Below, piece after piece: positions 38,002-46,318 of a DNA stretch of 64,000 bases; positions within the stretch are counted from its first letter, which is position 1; every line of letters starts with the position of its first letter. The translations under genes were made by a program, and so were the position numbers. The stretch lies in the NCBI GenBank assembly GCA_041394705.1, contig JAWKHS010000005.1, positions 358,625 to 422,624 on the forward strand. The letters run 5' to 3'. Under the pieces are notes generated by a model. It saw only the letters and a program-made list of their open reading frames with translations, was not told where the DNA came from and did not search any database. This stretch comes from Vicinamibacterales bacterium (lineage in GTDB: Bacteria > Acidobacteriota > Vicinamibacteria > Vicinamibacterales > UBA2999).

Positions 38002-38042
38002 CCGGCTCCCGCGTCGCCGGGCCGGCGACGCGCGGGAGCCGG
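38002..38042. promoter_or_regulatory. Long GC-rich hairpin immediately before the TauE/SafE start codon
   Basis: CCGGCTCCCGC-GTCGCC and its complement GGCGACGCGCGGGAGCCGG form a stem of about 17 bp with a two-base bulge, ending 6 nt before the ATG at 38049. In an mRNA starting upstream it would hide the ribosome-binding region; read the other way it lies in the leader of the divergent cluster. Whether it is a regulatory element, or a terminator-like relic, cannot be told from sequence. Confidence 0.4.
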
Positions 38043-38048
38043 CGGCCG

Positions 38049-38792
38049 ATGAGCGTCACGGCGTGGATGCTGGCCACGATCATCGGGCTGTCGCTGGGGC
38101 TGCTGGGCGGGGGCGGCTCGATTCTGACGGTGCCCGTCTTCACCTACGTGCTGGGCTACCCGGCCAAGCAGGCCATCGCCATGAGCCTGCCGGTGGTCGG
38201 CCTGGCCGCGGCCACGGGCGCGGTGGCCGCGCGGCGCCGGGGGACGCTGTCCCTGGGGCCCGCCGTGGCCATGGCCCCGGCGACGATGGCCGGGTCCTAC
38301 GCGGGCGCGCGGGCGGCGGCCTACCTGGACGGGGGCACGCAGCTCACGCTGCTCGCCGTCGCCATGCTGTCGGCCGCCGCGGCGATGTGGCACCGGTCGC
38401 GCACGTCCGTGGACTGGCACGCGACACGCCAGCCGCATCCGCTCGTGGTCGCCGCGATCGGGATGGGCGTGGGGCTGCTGACCGGCCTGGTCGGCATCGG
38501 CGGCGGCTTCATGATCGTCCCCGCGCTGGTCGTCGTGGGCGGCATCCCGATGCGCGAGGCCACGAGCACGGCGCTCCTCGTGATCGCGCTGAGCACCGTG
38601 TCCGGCCTCGCCGGCTACCGCCAGCAGGTCAGCCTGGACTGGGGCACGGTGGGGATCTTCGCGGGCGTCGCGTCGCTTGGCGTGCTGGCCGGCGGGCACC
38701 TGGCGGGACACATCCCCGCGCGCCGGCTGCAACAGTCGTTCGCCGGCCTGCTGCTCGTGCTCGCCGCCTACATGCTCCTGCGGCCCGCCTAG
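38049..38792 (+). CDS. TauE/SafE (TSUP) family sulfite/sulfonate exporter-like permease
   Basis: 247 residues, eight predicted membrane helices in two similar halves; each half starts with the TSUP glycine motif (GLSLGLLGGGGSILTVP and GVGLLTGLVGIGGGFMIVP). Members export sulfite, sulfoacetate or related anions. The gene diverges from the cluster encoding DsrE-like proteins, TsdA-like cytochrome and cbb3 oxidase, which makes a sulfur-oxyanion substrate plausible here. A strong hairpin directly precedes the start codon. Confidence 0.9.
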   Translation: MSVTAWMLATIIGLSLGLLGGGGSILTVPVFTYVLGYPAKQAIAMSLPVVGLAAATGAVAARRRGTLSLGPAVAMAPATMAGSYAGARAAAYLDGGTQLTLLAVAMLSAAAAMWHRSRTSVDWHATRQPHPLVVAAIGMGVGLLTGLVGIGGGFMIVPALVVVGGIPMREATSTALLVIALSTVSGLAGYRQQVSLDWGTVGIFAGVASLGVLAGGHLAGHIPARRLQQSFAGLLLVLAAYMLLRPA

Positions 38793-38804
38793 TGGCGAGT
38801 CGGT

Positions 38805-39191
38805 CTAGCGCGAATCGGAACCTGCGGGCGGCCACCGGCTGCCGCGCAGCGCGAAGACCGACGCGGTGGCGGTGGCCTCAGGGGTCCCGCGACGGTGTCC
38901 CAGCGCGCGATTGCGCTCGATCAGGAGAAGCTGTCCGCCGTCGTCGACCGACCAGACGTCCACACGGTGCGCCGTCGCGAACCGGCGTCCAATCGACACG
39001 CACTCGCTGATGCGGCGCGACGCGAACTGGTACTCGTGCGGTACCTGGCGGAGACCGAAGCGCAGGGGGGCGTCCGGCAGCGGACCGATCACGATGTCGC
39101 CGTCCGCGGGCGCGGCGGGACGGCCTGGGTCGGCGTCGGCCGGCCGCTGGGCGGGCGGCCGGACGGTGGCGCGGGGCGCGGTGGTGGGCAT
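38805..39191 (-). CDS. Hypothetical protein
   Basis: About 128 residues from the ATG at 39191 (an upstream start at 39278 is possible). Pro/Ala-rich first 40 residues precede a compact part with FASRRISECVSIGRRFATAH and VDVWSVDDGGQLLLIERN, which has normal protein composition. No signal, no membrane helix, no family recognised. It converges with the TSUP permease gene 12 bp away. Coding status is moderately supported by codon bias of the minus strand compared with the other frames, which are Arg-rich shadows. Confidence 0.45.
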   Translation of the reverse strand: MPTTAPRATVRPPAQRPADADPGRPAAPADGDIVIGPLPDAPLRFGLRQVPHEYQFASRRISECVSIGRRFATAHRVDVWSVDDGGQLLLIERNRALGHRRGTPEATATASVFALRGSRWPPAGSDSR

Positions 39192-39320
39192 CGCAACGCT
39201 CGTCTCACGCGTCGCCGGCCCGGCACGAGCCGCGACGCGCGTTCGCCCAGCCTCTCGCGGATTCGCGGGCCCGGCCATCGGGGCGAGCCCAGACCGGCGT
39301 AGGGGATGCCCCGACCCGGC

Positions 39321-39944
39321 TCAGCCGGTGCGACGCGCGCGCCACCCCGCGCGGACCGCCCGCCACGTCGCGGGGCGGACCCCGAAGGCCACCACGGGGC
39401 CGACGACCGACGCCGGCCGGATCCGCCAGTGGAGGTCGGCGTCCGCCGCCAGCCGCGCCTCGTCGAAGAGCGGCACGACCCGCAGGTCGCCGCCCTGGCC
39501 GCGCACGGGCCACTCGACGGCCTGCAGCCACCCGTAGACCGCCCCGGTCGACGCGGGATCGTCGAGTCCGACGTACACGACGCCGCTGGCCTCGCGGGGA
39601 CGGATCACGCGCGCGAGATCGGCCGCGAGGCGGCGCGCCGCAGCCGGGAACCCCGGCGAGCGCAGCATGGCCACGCCCGACAGCCCCCGTCCACGCCGCT
39701 CGACGCTGCGGCGTGGCGGACGGGGCGCACTCGGACGCGCGGGGCGGGATCGCCTCGGGGCGTCGGAGCGCCACGTCCACCGGAGCCAGCCAACGCGCAC
39801 GCGCACGTCCAGCGGACGGGCGTCAGCCTCGACACCGGCGCGCAGCCCGAGGTCCACGTCCACGGGCACGGCCAGCGCGACGGCGATCGCCAGGACGAGC
39901 ACCACCGCCATGGCGGCCAGCACGGTGGCCACCGTCGAGATCAC
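39321..39944 (-). CDS. DUF2953 membrane-associated protein
   Basis: 207 residues. One N-terminal membrane helix (VATVLAAMAVVLVLAIAVALA) is followed by a DUF2953 pattern: strands VDVDLGLRAGVEADARPLDVRVRVGWLRW and, C-terminal, VYVGLDDPASTGAVYGWLQAV and PLFDEARLAADADLHWRIRP. In Bacillus subtilis the DUF2953 gene ytfI lies next to ytfJ; the same pair occurs here, 18 bp apart. Biochemical function unknown. Confidence 0.8.
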   Translation of the reverse strand: MISTVATVLAAMAVVLVLAIAVALAVPVDVDLGLRAGVEADARPLDVRVRVGWLRWTWRSDAPRRSRPARPSAPRPPRRSVERRGRGLSGVAMLRSPGFPAAARRLAADLARVIRPREASGVVYVGLDDPASTGAVYGWLQAVEWPVRGQGGDLRVVPLFDEARLAADADLHWRIRPASVVGPVVAFGVRPATWRAVRAGWRARRTG

Positions 39945-39962
39945 GGGCGTGCGCTCCCGGGC

Positions 39963-40343
39963 TCAGGACGCCGGCGGCGCCGGGGTGCGTCCCTTGCCCT
40001 CGCGCGTCTCGACCACCTTGGCCACGGCCTCGCCGATCTTCTCGACGACCGACGCGGCCGCGCGAATCGGCTCGACGCGCGCCTTGCCGTCCTTGTCGAC
40101 GATGACCACGGCGACGGGCTTGATGCCGCCGCCTCCGCCAGTGCCGGCCCCTTCCCCTTTCGCCGACGCCGACTTCTGGTCCTCGCCGGTCCCCCCGCCG
40201 CCGCCAAATCCGAAGCCGACCGCCACGAGCGGCACGATCGTGTTGCCCGCCAGTTCGATCGGCTCGCCGACGACGGTCTTCGTCGTCAGCACCCGCTCGA
40301 TCTCGCCGAGCGCAGTCTTGAGCAAGCTCTCCACGTGTTCCAC
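39963..40343 (-). CDS. GerW/YtfJ-family protein
   Basis: 126 residues with the YtfJ signature: N-terminal helix (HVESLLKTALGEIERVL), VVGEPIELAGNTIVPLVAVGFGFGGGGG, a Gly-rich linker, and GGGIKPVAVVIVDKDGKARVEPI. In Bacillus the homologue GerW is a spore protein needed for germination, but the family also occurs in non-sporulating phyla, where its role is unknown. It precedes the DUF2953 gene by 18 bp and probably forms an operon with it. Cytosolic. Confidence 0.88.
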   Translation of the reverse strand: MEHVESLLKTALGEIERVLTTKTVVGEPIELAGNTIVPLVAVGFGFGGGGGTGEDQKSASAKGEGAGTGGGGGIKPVAVVIVDKDGKARVEPIRAAASVVEKIGEAVAKVVETREGKGRTPAPPAS

Positions 40344-40377
40344 GACACCCTCCAGCGGGCGCGCTCGCGCCCGCGAC

Positions 40378-40839
40378 TCATGCCACGGCGTCGGGCGCGT
40401 GCCGGCGTGGCCGGCAGATGTCGGCCATCGCGGACGCGACCTCGGCGGGCGCCGGGGCGCCGTCGGTTCCGGCGGCCCGCGCCACGTCGTCGACGGACAC
40501 GATGCCGTGCAGACGTCCCTCGCCGTCCACCACCGGCACGCGCCTGACGTGGAAGCGCCGCATCACCTGCAGCGCGTCGGCCACGCCGTCACCGGGCCGA
40601 CAGGTGTGGACGACCGCGGTCATGGCTTCGCCCGCGGACAAGCGCACGGCGCCCTCGCCGCGCACCGCGAGCGCCACGCAGATATCACGGTCGGTGACGA
40701 TGCCCACGACGTAGCCGTTGTCGTCGAGCACCGGGATGCACCCGCAGTCGTGATCGCGCATCAACCTGGCCACGACGGGCACGGTCGTGTCCTGCGCGCA
40801 CGTCGCCGCCGGTGACGACATCAGTTCGCGCACGGTCAT
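40378..40839 (-). CDS. Two-CBS-domain regulatory protein
   Basis: 153 residues made almost wholly of two CBS domains: residues ~1-60 (MTVRELMSSPAATCAQDTTV ... GIVTDRDICVAL) and ~68-130 (AGEAMTAVVHTCRPGDGV ... GIVSVDDVARA). Tandem CBS pairs bind adenosine nucleotides and act as energy sensors. The gene stands alone between the YtfJ pair and the divergent tonB gene, with a strong AGGAGG ribosome site just upstream (RC of 40843-40848). Target protein unknown. Confidence 0.9.
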   Translation of the reverse strand: MTVRELMSSPAATCAQDTTVPVVARLMRDHDCGCIPVLDDNGYVVGIVTDRDICVALAVRGEGAVRLSAGEAMTAVVHTCRPGDGVADALQVMRRFHVRRVPVVDGEGRLHGIVSVDDVARAAGTDGAPAPAEVASAMADICRPRRHAPDAVA

Positions 40840-41053
40840 GGCGGCCTCCTGCCGCCATCGTGGCGGGCTCGCGCGCCCGGGGCCATCGGGCGGCGTGGTT
40901 CATCGCATCGGGGAATCCCCGATGGCCGGCCTGCGCGTCGCGCGGGAACTCCGCACCGACACCGGTGTCCAAGCAGAGACAACCGGCGACACTCGGATCC
41001 GACGGTCGCCCTTCATCACGCCGCTCGCCGGAGCGCGCGTGCAGGAGGGGAAC

Positions 41054-41755
41054 ATGGCACGCGATCTGTTCGGAGACGTCACACGTCCGTTCGCGGGTGT
41101 CGGAGCACGGTCGCGCCTGACCGTGCCGCTCTCGCTGGCCGCGCACGCCCTGGCGCTCGTGGCGCTCGTCGTGGTGCCGCTGCTGGCGTCGGCAGCGCTG
41201 CCGGCGGTGAAGGATCACCTGGTGGCGACCGTCATCACGCCGCTCGTCCCGCCGGAGCCGCCGGCGTTCGTGCCGCGGACCTCGGCGGCCGTGCCCGTCG
41301 GCGACGCCGCGCCGACCGAGGCGCCCGACGGCCTGCCGACGATCGATCCCGGGGCCATCCGCGTCGCCGAGGTCCCGGACCTGGGCGTCGTCACCGGACC
41401 GATCGAATCGGCCGCCGATCTCGCGCCGCCTCCGCCGCCGCCCGCGCCGCCGGTCGCGCAGGTTCCGCAGGTGGTGCGGCCCGGCGCGGGCATCGCGCCG
41501 CCCACGAAGATCCAGGACGCGGCCCCCGTGTATCCAACCATCGCCCGGCAGGCGCGCGTGCAGGGCCTCGTCATCGTGGAGGCCACCATCGACACGACGG
41601 GCGCGGTCGTGGACGCGCGGGTCCTGCGCTCGGTGCCCCTCCTCGACGCCGCGGCGCTCGCGGCCGTCCGCCAGTGGCGCTACACGCCCACGCGCCTGAA
41701 CGGCCAGCCGGTGTCGGTGCTGATGACGGTGACCGTGCAGTTCCAGCTGCGCTGA
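41054..41755 (+). CDS. Energy transducer TonB
   Basis: 233 residues. N-terminal membrane anchor (SLAAHALALVALVVVPLL, residues ~27-44), a Pro-rich periplasm-spanning linker with a run of Pro (residues ~123-135), and a C-terminal TonB domain starting YPTIARQARVQG and ending VLMTVTVQF. It passes ion-motive force from ExbB/ExbD to outer-membrane receptors such as the one at 25651-28158; ExbBD are not in the window. Ribosome site AGGAGG at 41043-41048 decides the start at 41054; the longer frame to 40787 has no support. Confidence 0.9.
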   Translation: MARDLFGDVTRPFAGVGARSRLTVPLSLAAHALALVALVVVPLLASAALPAVKDHLVATVITPLVPPEPPAFVPRTSAAVPVGDAAPTEAPDGLPTIDPGAIRVAEVPDLGVVTGPIESAADLAPPPPPPAPPVAQVPQVVRPGAGIAPPTKIQDAAPVYPTIARQARVQGLVIVEATIDTTGAVVDARVLRSVPLLDAAALAAVRQWRYTPTRLNGQPVSVLMTVTVQFQLR

Positions 41756-41856
41756 TCGCCCCGCGAATCCTTTTCGCACGGCGTGGCCCCTACCCTTCAG
41801 CGGGGCATGGTCGGGCCGCCGGCCCGGCCCGCCCCGGCTGTTCGTGGAGGTCAGCC

Positions 41857-44800
41857 ATGTCGTCGTACCTTCCGCGACTCGCCGCCGCGCTCCTGGCTGC
41901 GGCCGTCGCTTCATCGCCGCCCCTGGTGGCGGCCCAGGACCACACGGGCGACCTGCTCGGCGACCTCGTGCACATCAAGCGCGATGCGACGACGGGCCAG
42001 CCCATCCTCCAGAAACGCTGGGTCGACCTCGGGTCCGGCGTGCTCGACTGGGCGTACTGCCCGATTCCCGTCGATGCCGCCGGCGCCGAGATCCCCTTTG
42101 CCCCTCTCAGCTGCGATCCCGATCCCGCCGAGCTGTCGCGGCTCGTCGAAGTCGACTACTTCGGCCGCCTGAGCGGCGGACGCACGAAGGAACGCAACCA
42201 GCGGATGCACTTCGACGAGATCATCCTGAACATCAACGACGCCGAGGCCGTGGACGTGGACGTCGCCGGCCGGTTGATGCTCGGCACGGCGTGCGACCAG
42301 AGCGGGCTGTGCGGCGCCTGGAAGACCGTGGACTCCCCGATGGAGAACCTGGCCATCTACCGTCACCTGCTCAAGTACGGCCACATCCAGACCGACCCGC
42401 TGGAGGTGGACACCGATCCCGGCGGCGACCCGTCGTCGGGCGTCGTCTACCATCCGGCGCTCGTCGAGGCGGACTGGGCGAAGTTCCGGGGCGTCACGAC
42501 CGCGCTCCTGCCGCGCTCGTCGGCCAACCAGTGCTTCAACGGCGCCGCGTTCACGGCCGCCTGCGCGGACCCGCAGGCCCTCACGAACGTGGACTTCGCG
42601 TTCGTCACCTCGTTCCTGGGAGGCGCCGCGGACAAGACCGGCATCATCACGCCGGACCTCGTCCAGTACCTGAACCGCCTGCTGAAGATCCCCATCGCGA
42701 CCCCGGAGACGGCGGCGCCGGTCACGACGCTGCCGGCGTTGATCCGGGACGACATGGGCGCCATCGCGCCCGCGCCGCCTGGACTCCCCTTCCCCGCCGA
42801 CGAGCGGTTCGTGGACTTCTCGCCCATCGGGTACCTGCGCACGGACTGGTTCAACCGCTCCGCGCTCCTGCTGCAGTCGCCGGACAACGGGCAGACGTGG
42901 CAGCCCACCACGGTGCAGCTCCTGCAGTGGCTGGCCTACGCCAACGGGCCGCCGCCGCCGATGGCCGGCGACATGCCCGGCTTCGTCGCGTGGGCGAGCG
43001 ACGCCCTGCGGGTCGTGGAGTTCATGCACGAGTACGAGGTCCCGGCCAACCTGTGGGGCGGCGGGACCGGCACGCACACGGTCGTGAACGGTGTGACCGT
43101 GCGCTACCGCGCGACCGATCAGTCGGTCGGGCTGACGGCGCACGTCGACTCGACCGCCACCGTCAACGGCGGGACCGTGACCTTCTCGGTGCGCGCGACC
43201 GACGGCGGCAACGTCGGCGCGGCCGTCACCTCCGGACCCGTGGTGGCCGGGGCCGCTTCCGCCACCTACGTCCTGCCCGGCGGCACGTCGCCGGCGACGC
43301 TCTCGATCGTGGCCGTCTACACGGGCACGGCGTCGTTCGCGACCAGTTCCGGCGCCGGCTCGCTCGTCATCGGCCTCGCCGACACCACGACGACGGTGGA
43401 CGCCGTGAACATCCCCGTTCCGACCGTTCCGACGGGCGTGCCGCTGACCGCGCACGTCGCGTGGGGCGACTCGGTGCCCATCGGCGAGGGGACGGTGACC
43501 TTCGCGGTCACCGACGGCAACGGCGGTCCCGTCGGCACGCCGGTCGTGACGGCGGTGGCCGGCGGCACGGCCACGGCGACCTACCTGCTGCCGGCCCTGC
43601 CCGCGCAGCGCCTGACCACCACGGTCACCTACGGCGGCTCGACGCGCTTCGCCCCGAGCACCGGCTCGAACGTGTTCTCGGTGGGCTGCGTGGCCGTCAC
43701 CATCCGCCCGTTCACCGTCCCGAACGGCACGGTGGGCGAGTCCTACGCGGCGGCCTTCTCGACCGACGGAGTGCCGCCCACCACGCTGACCTTCGGCACG
43801 CTGCCGCCGGGACTCACCGGCACGGGCGCCATGATCACGGGCACGCCCACCACCAGCGGGTCGTTCTCGTTCACGGTCGCCGCGACCGACGCGGCGGGCT
43901 GCACGGGCAGCGCCAGCTACACGATGCGGATCGATCCGTCCGCGAACGTCATCGCGGTGGGTCCCGACGCCGGCGTCCCCGGCCTCGTGCGGCACTTCGA
44001 GCCCAACGGCACCGCGGTGCCGTCCGGGGAGTACGCGCCGTTCACGATGGCGTGGACCGGCGGTGTGCGCGTGGCGCGGGCCGACTTCACCGGTGACGGC
44101 GTGGCCGACACCGTGGTCGCGGCCGGGCCCGGCGGCGCGCCGCTCGTGAGCATCTACAACGGGGCGACGGCGTCCCTCATCGCGACGCTGCCCGCCTTCG
44201 AGGCCTCCTACACGGGCGGCGTACACGTGGCCGCCGGGGACCTCACCGGCGACGGCACGCCGGACCTGGTGGTCGGCGCGGCCACCGGCAGCGCGCGCGT
44301 GCGGATCTTCAACGGCCGCACCGGGGCGCTCGTGGCCGACTTCGTCGCGCTGTCGGATGCCGGCGTCAGCGGCGTGCAGGTGGCTGTTGGCGACGTCAAC
44401 GCAGACGGCCTGGCCGACCTGGTCGTCGGCGCCGGCCCGGGCGGCGTGCCGCGGGTCCGCGTCTACAGCGCGGCCACCGGCGCCGTGCTGCACGACTTCC
44501 TCGCATTCACGAGCGACTTCCGCGGCGGCGTCTTCGTGGCCGCCGGGGACCTGACGGCCGACGGGCGCACCGACCTCGTGGTCGGCGCCGGCCCGGGCGG
44601 CGCGCCGCTCGTTCGCGCCTACAACGGCGTCTCCGGAGCCCTCATCCGCGAGTTCATGCCGTTCGACGTCGCCTTCCGCGGCGGCGTCCGCGTGGCGTCG
44701 GCGGATCTCACCGCTGACGGACACGCGGAGATCGTCGTCGGCGCCGGCCCGAGCGGCGCGCCGATCGTGCGGGTGTATCACGGCGTCACCAACGCCGTGC

Positions 44801-44925
44801 TCACCAGCTTCATGCCCTATCCGTCCACGGTCACGAGCGGCGTGTTCGTGGCCGTGCCGTGGCGTCCGCCGGCTCCGGCGCCGCCCACCACATCCGCGCC
44901 GGCGACAGGGGCGACGACGCCCTGA
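41857..44925 (+). CDS. Large exported protein with Ig-like and FG-GAP/VCBS repeats
   Basis: 1022 residues; signal peptide ends ...PPLVAAQ; ribosome site GGAGG at 41846-41850. Residues ~27-400 are an unassigned domain with paired Cys. Residues ~408-610 hold two Ig-like beta repeats (RYRATDQSVGLTAHVDSTATV; LADTTTTVDAVNI.), ~612-695 a putative-Ig domain (LPPGLTGTGAMITGTPTTSG), and ~697-1010 five FG-GAP-like repeats, each G(V)xVAxxDLTxDGxxDLVVGAGPGGxPxVRVYNG, with calcium-binding Asp residues. No anchor at the C-terminus except a Pro/Thr tail, so it may be secreted or surface-associated, perhaps adhesive or carbohydrate-binding. Function inferred from domains only. Confidence 0.88.
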   Translation: MSSYLPRLAAALLAAAVASSPPLVAAQDHTGDLLGDLVHIKRDATTGQPILQKRWVDLGSGVLDWAYCPIPVDAAGAEIPFAPLSCDPDPAELSRLVEVDYFGRLSGGRTKERNQRMHFDEIILNINDAEAVDVDVAGRLMLGTACDQSGLCGAWKTVDSPMENLAIYRHLLKYGHIQTDPLEVDTDPGGDPSSGVVYHPALVEADWAKFRGVTTALLPRSSANQCFNGAAFTAACADPQALTNVDFAFVTSFLGGAADKTGIITPDLVQYLNRLLKIPIATPETAAPVTTLPALIRDDMGAIAPAPPGLPFPADERFVDFSPIGYLRTDWFNRSALLLQSPDNGQTWQPTTVQLLQWLAYANGPPPPMAGDMPGFVAWASDALRVVEFMHEYEVPANLWGGGTGTHTVVNGVTVRYRATDQSVGLTAHVDSTATVNGGTVTFSVRATDGGNVGAAVTSGPVVAGAASATYVLPGGTSPATLSIVAVYTGTASFATSSGAGSLVIGLADTTTTVDAVNIPVPTVPTGVPLTAHVAWGDSVPIGEGTVTFAVTDGNGGPVGTPVVTAVAGGTATATYLLPALPAQRLTTTVTYGGSTRFAPSTGSNVFSVGCVAVTIRPFTVPNGTVGESYAAAFSTDGVPPTTLTFGTLPPGLTGTGAMITGTPTTSGSFSFTVAATDAAGCTGSASYTMRIDPSANVIAVGPDAGVPGLVRHFEPNGTAVPSGEYAPFTMAWTGGVRVARADFTGDGVADTVVAAGPGGAPLVSIYNGATASLIATLPAFEASYTGGVHVAAGDLTGDGTPDLVVGAATGSARVRIFNGRTGALVADFVALSDAGVSGVQVAVGDVNADGLADLVVGAGPGGVPRVRVYSAATGAVLHDFLAFTSDFRGGVFVAAGDLTADGRTDLVVGAGPGGAPLVRAYNGVSGALIREFMPFDVAFRGGVRVASADLTADGHAEIVVGAGPSGAPIVRVYHGVTNAVLTSFMPYPSTVTSGVFVAVPWRPPAPAPPTTSAPATGATTP

Positions 44926-44939
44926 ACGCCGGCCGTCCT

Positions 44940-44968
44940 GCCCGGGCCGCCTCGCGCGGCCCGGGCCT
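44940..44968 (+). terminator. GC-rich hairpin after the FG-GAP protein gene
   Basis: GCCCGGGCCGC and GCGGCCCGGGC form a perfect 11-bp stem with a 5-nt loop (44951-44955), 15 bp after the stop at 44925. The T-run is poor (CTTCC), so it may act as an attenuator or RNA-stability element rather than a strong Rho-independent terminator; the next gene starts 32 bp further on. Confidence 0.5.
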
Positions 44969-44999
44969 TCCGTTCACGTGGTTCCTCGACAGGTGTGAC

Positions 45000-45584
45000 A
45001 TGTCCAGCAGGTTCACAGCGTTCGCGACCGTCCTCGGCTTCGCGATCGCGACGCCCATTCTCATGGCCGCCCAGAGCGGCGGCGCCAGGCCGGCGCCTCC
45101 GCGGACCCCGCCCCCGCCTACGACGCAACAGCAGGAGCAGCAGAAGCAGCAGACCCAGCAGCAACAGCAGCAGGTGCAGCAGCAGCAGCTCCAGCAACAG
45201 CAGATGCAGCAGCAGCAACAGATGCAGCAGCTCCAGCAGATGCAGCAGCGCATGGACCAGATCGCCACGCGCACGCAGCAGATGCAGCAGGCGCTCGGCC
45301 AGCAGCTGACGCGTGCGCAGGCGCGGGACCGCACGCAGATTCAACTGCTGCAGCAGCTCTGCGACGCCGTCCAGGCGCAGTCGCGCGAGACGCGCCGGTC
45401 GATGGACCGCATCCAGCTGATGCTGCAGGACCAGACGATGGCGCAGGACCGCGACATGCTGCGGGACATGGATCGCCTGCGCGACCGCCTCCACGTCGTG
45501 ACCGACGGCCTCCAGGACATGGTGACGACGATGGAGCAGATGCAGCAGCGGCTGCGCTCGCAGACCGGGAGCAGCCGTGACTGA
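45000..45584 (+). CDS. Exported poly-Gln coiled-coil protein
   Basis: 194 residues. Signal peptide (ending PILMAAQ), Pro-rich linker (PAPPRTPPPPTT), then residues ~41-82 with more than 60% Gln in runs and QM/QL repeats, and a helical C-terminal half (RTQQMQQALGQQLTRAQ ... DRDMLRDMDRLRDRL) expected to form a coiled coil. No known domain. Start ATG at 45000 follows the hairpin; the stop overlaps the next gene by 8 bp, so they are translated together. Possibly a periplasmic structural or surface protein linked to the barrel-like protein. Confidence 0.8.
   Translation: MSSRFTAFATVLGFAIATPILMAAQSGGARPAPPRTPPPPTTQQQEQQKQQTQQQQQQVQQQQLQQQQMQQQQQMQQLQQMQQRMDQIATRTQQMQQALGQQLTRAQARDRTQIQLLQQLCDAVQAQSRETRRSMDRIQLMLQDQTMAQDRDMLRDMDRLRDRLHVVTDGLQDMVTTMEQMQQRLRSQTGSSRD
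45120..45250 (+). repeat. CAG/CAA-rich low-complexity tract encoding poly-Gln
   Basis: A tract dominated by CAG and CAA codons with interspersed ATG and CTC/GTG codons, lying inside the coiled-coil protein gene. Such trinucleotide-like tracts are prone to slippage, so length could vary between strains. Confidence 0.85.
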
Positions 45585-46311
45585 ACACCGTGGCGCGGCC
45601 GTCCTCGCGCTGGCGCTCGTGGCGGGCCTGGCCGCCGCGGCGCCGGCGCAGACGGCCGGGTACACGGCGGCGGTGGCGGGGGTGCGCGGCAGCTACCCCG
45701 CCGAGCGCGTCGACAGCGTCTACGTCTTCCACACCGTAGACGTCGCGGGTGGTCCGGTGCGGGCGTCGCTCACCGTGCCGTGGATCCGCCTGGACTCCAC
45801 CCCCACGACCGACCTCGGCGCCACGACCGTGTCCGGTTTCGGCGATCCCCTGGTGCGCGCCGACCTCACGGTCGTCGACCGGCCGTACGCACTGCAGGTC
45901 AGCGTGGCCGGCGCCGTGAAGGTCCCGCTCGTGGACGCCACCACGGGCCGAGGCACCGGAGAGGTGGACGTGGCCGGCGGGATCAACGTGCTGAAGGTCG
46001 TGTCGCGGACGTCGCTCATGGCGGACGTGCTCGTCTGGAAGTTCGGCGACCCTCCGGACCTCGACTTCACCGACGCCGTGTCCTACAGCGTGGGCGTGGC
46101 TCGCATGTTCGGTGGTGGACGGTGGTCGGCGCTGTCGTCGGTGTCCGGTTCGACGGCCGGCATCGGCGACCTGGCGCCGCCTGTCTCGCTCACCGTCGGG
46201 GCGCTGGCGGTGGTGGGCCGGCGGCAGAGCGTCGTGGGAAGCGTCAGCCTGGGCCTGACCGACGGCGCGAGCGACGTGTCGGTGGGCGTGAGCTGGCGGG
46301 TGGCGCGATGA
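45577..46311 (+). CDS. Exported barrel-like protein of unknown function
   Basis: 244 residues starting at a GTG within the end of the poly-Gln gene. Signal peptide ends ...APAQTAG. The mature part alternates strands with glycine and aromatic positions (RASLTVPWIRLDS, LQVSVAGAVKVPL, VDVAGGINVLKVV, VGVARMFGGGRW) and ends SVGVSWRVAR, typical of small outer-membrane or transporter-like barrels related to the MetA-pathway/DUF3187 group. Co-translated with the poly-Gln protein. Substrate unknown. Confidence 0.7.
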   Translation: MTEHRGAAVLALALVAGLAAAAPAQTAGYTAAVAGVRGSYPAERVDSVYVFHTVDVAGGPVRASLTVPWIRLDSTPTTDLGATTVSGFGDPLVRADLTVVDRPYALQVSVAGAVKVPLVDATTGRGTGEVDVAGGINVLKVVSRTSLMADVLVWKFGDPPDLDFTDAVSYSVGVARMFGGGRWSALSSVSGSTAGIGDLAPPVSLTVGALAVVGRRQSVVGSVSLGLTDGASDVSVGVSWRVAR

Positions 46312-46318
46312 GCGGGCG

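Noticed and set aside
41911..44781. Minus-strand frame of 956 codons opposite the FG-GAP gene
   Set aside because: Repetitive Arg/His/Gly-rich translation mirrors the repeats of the real gene.
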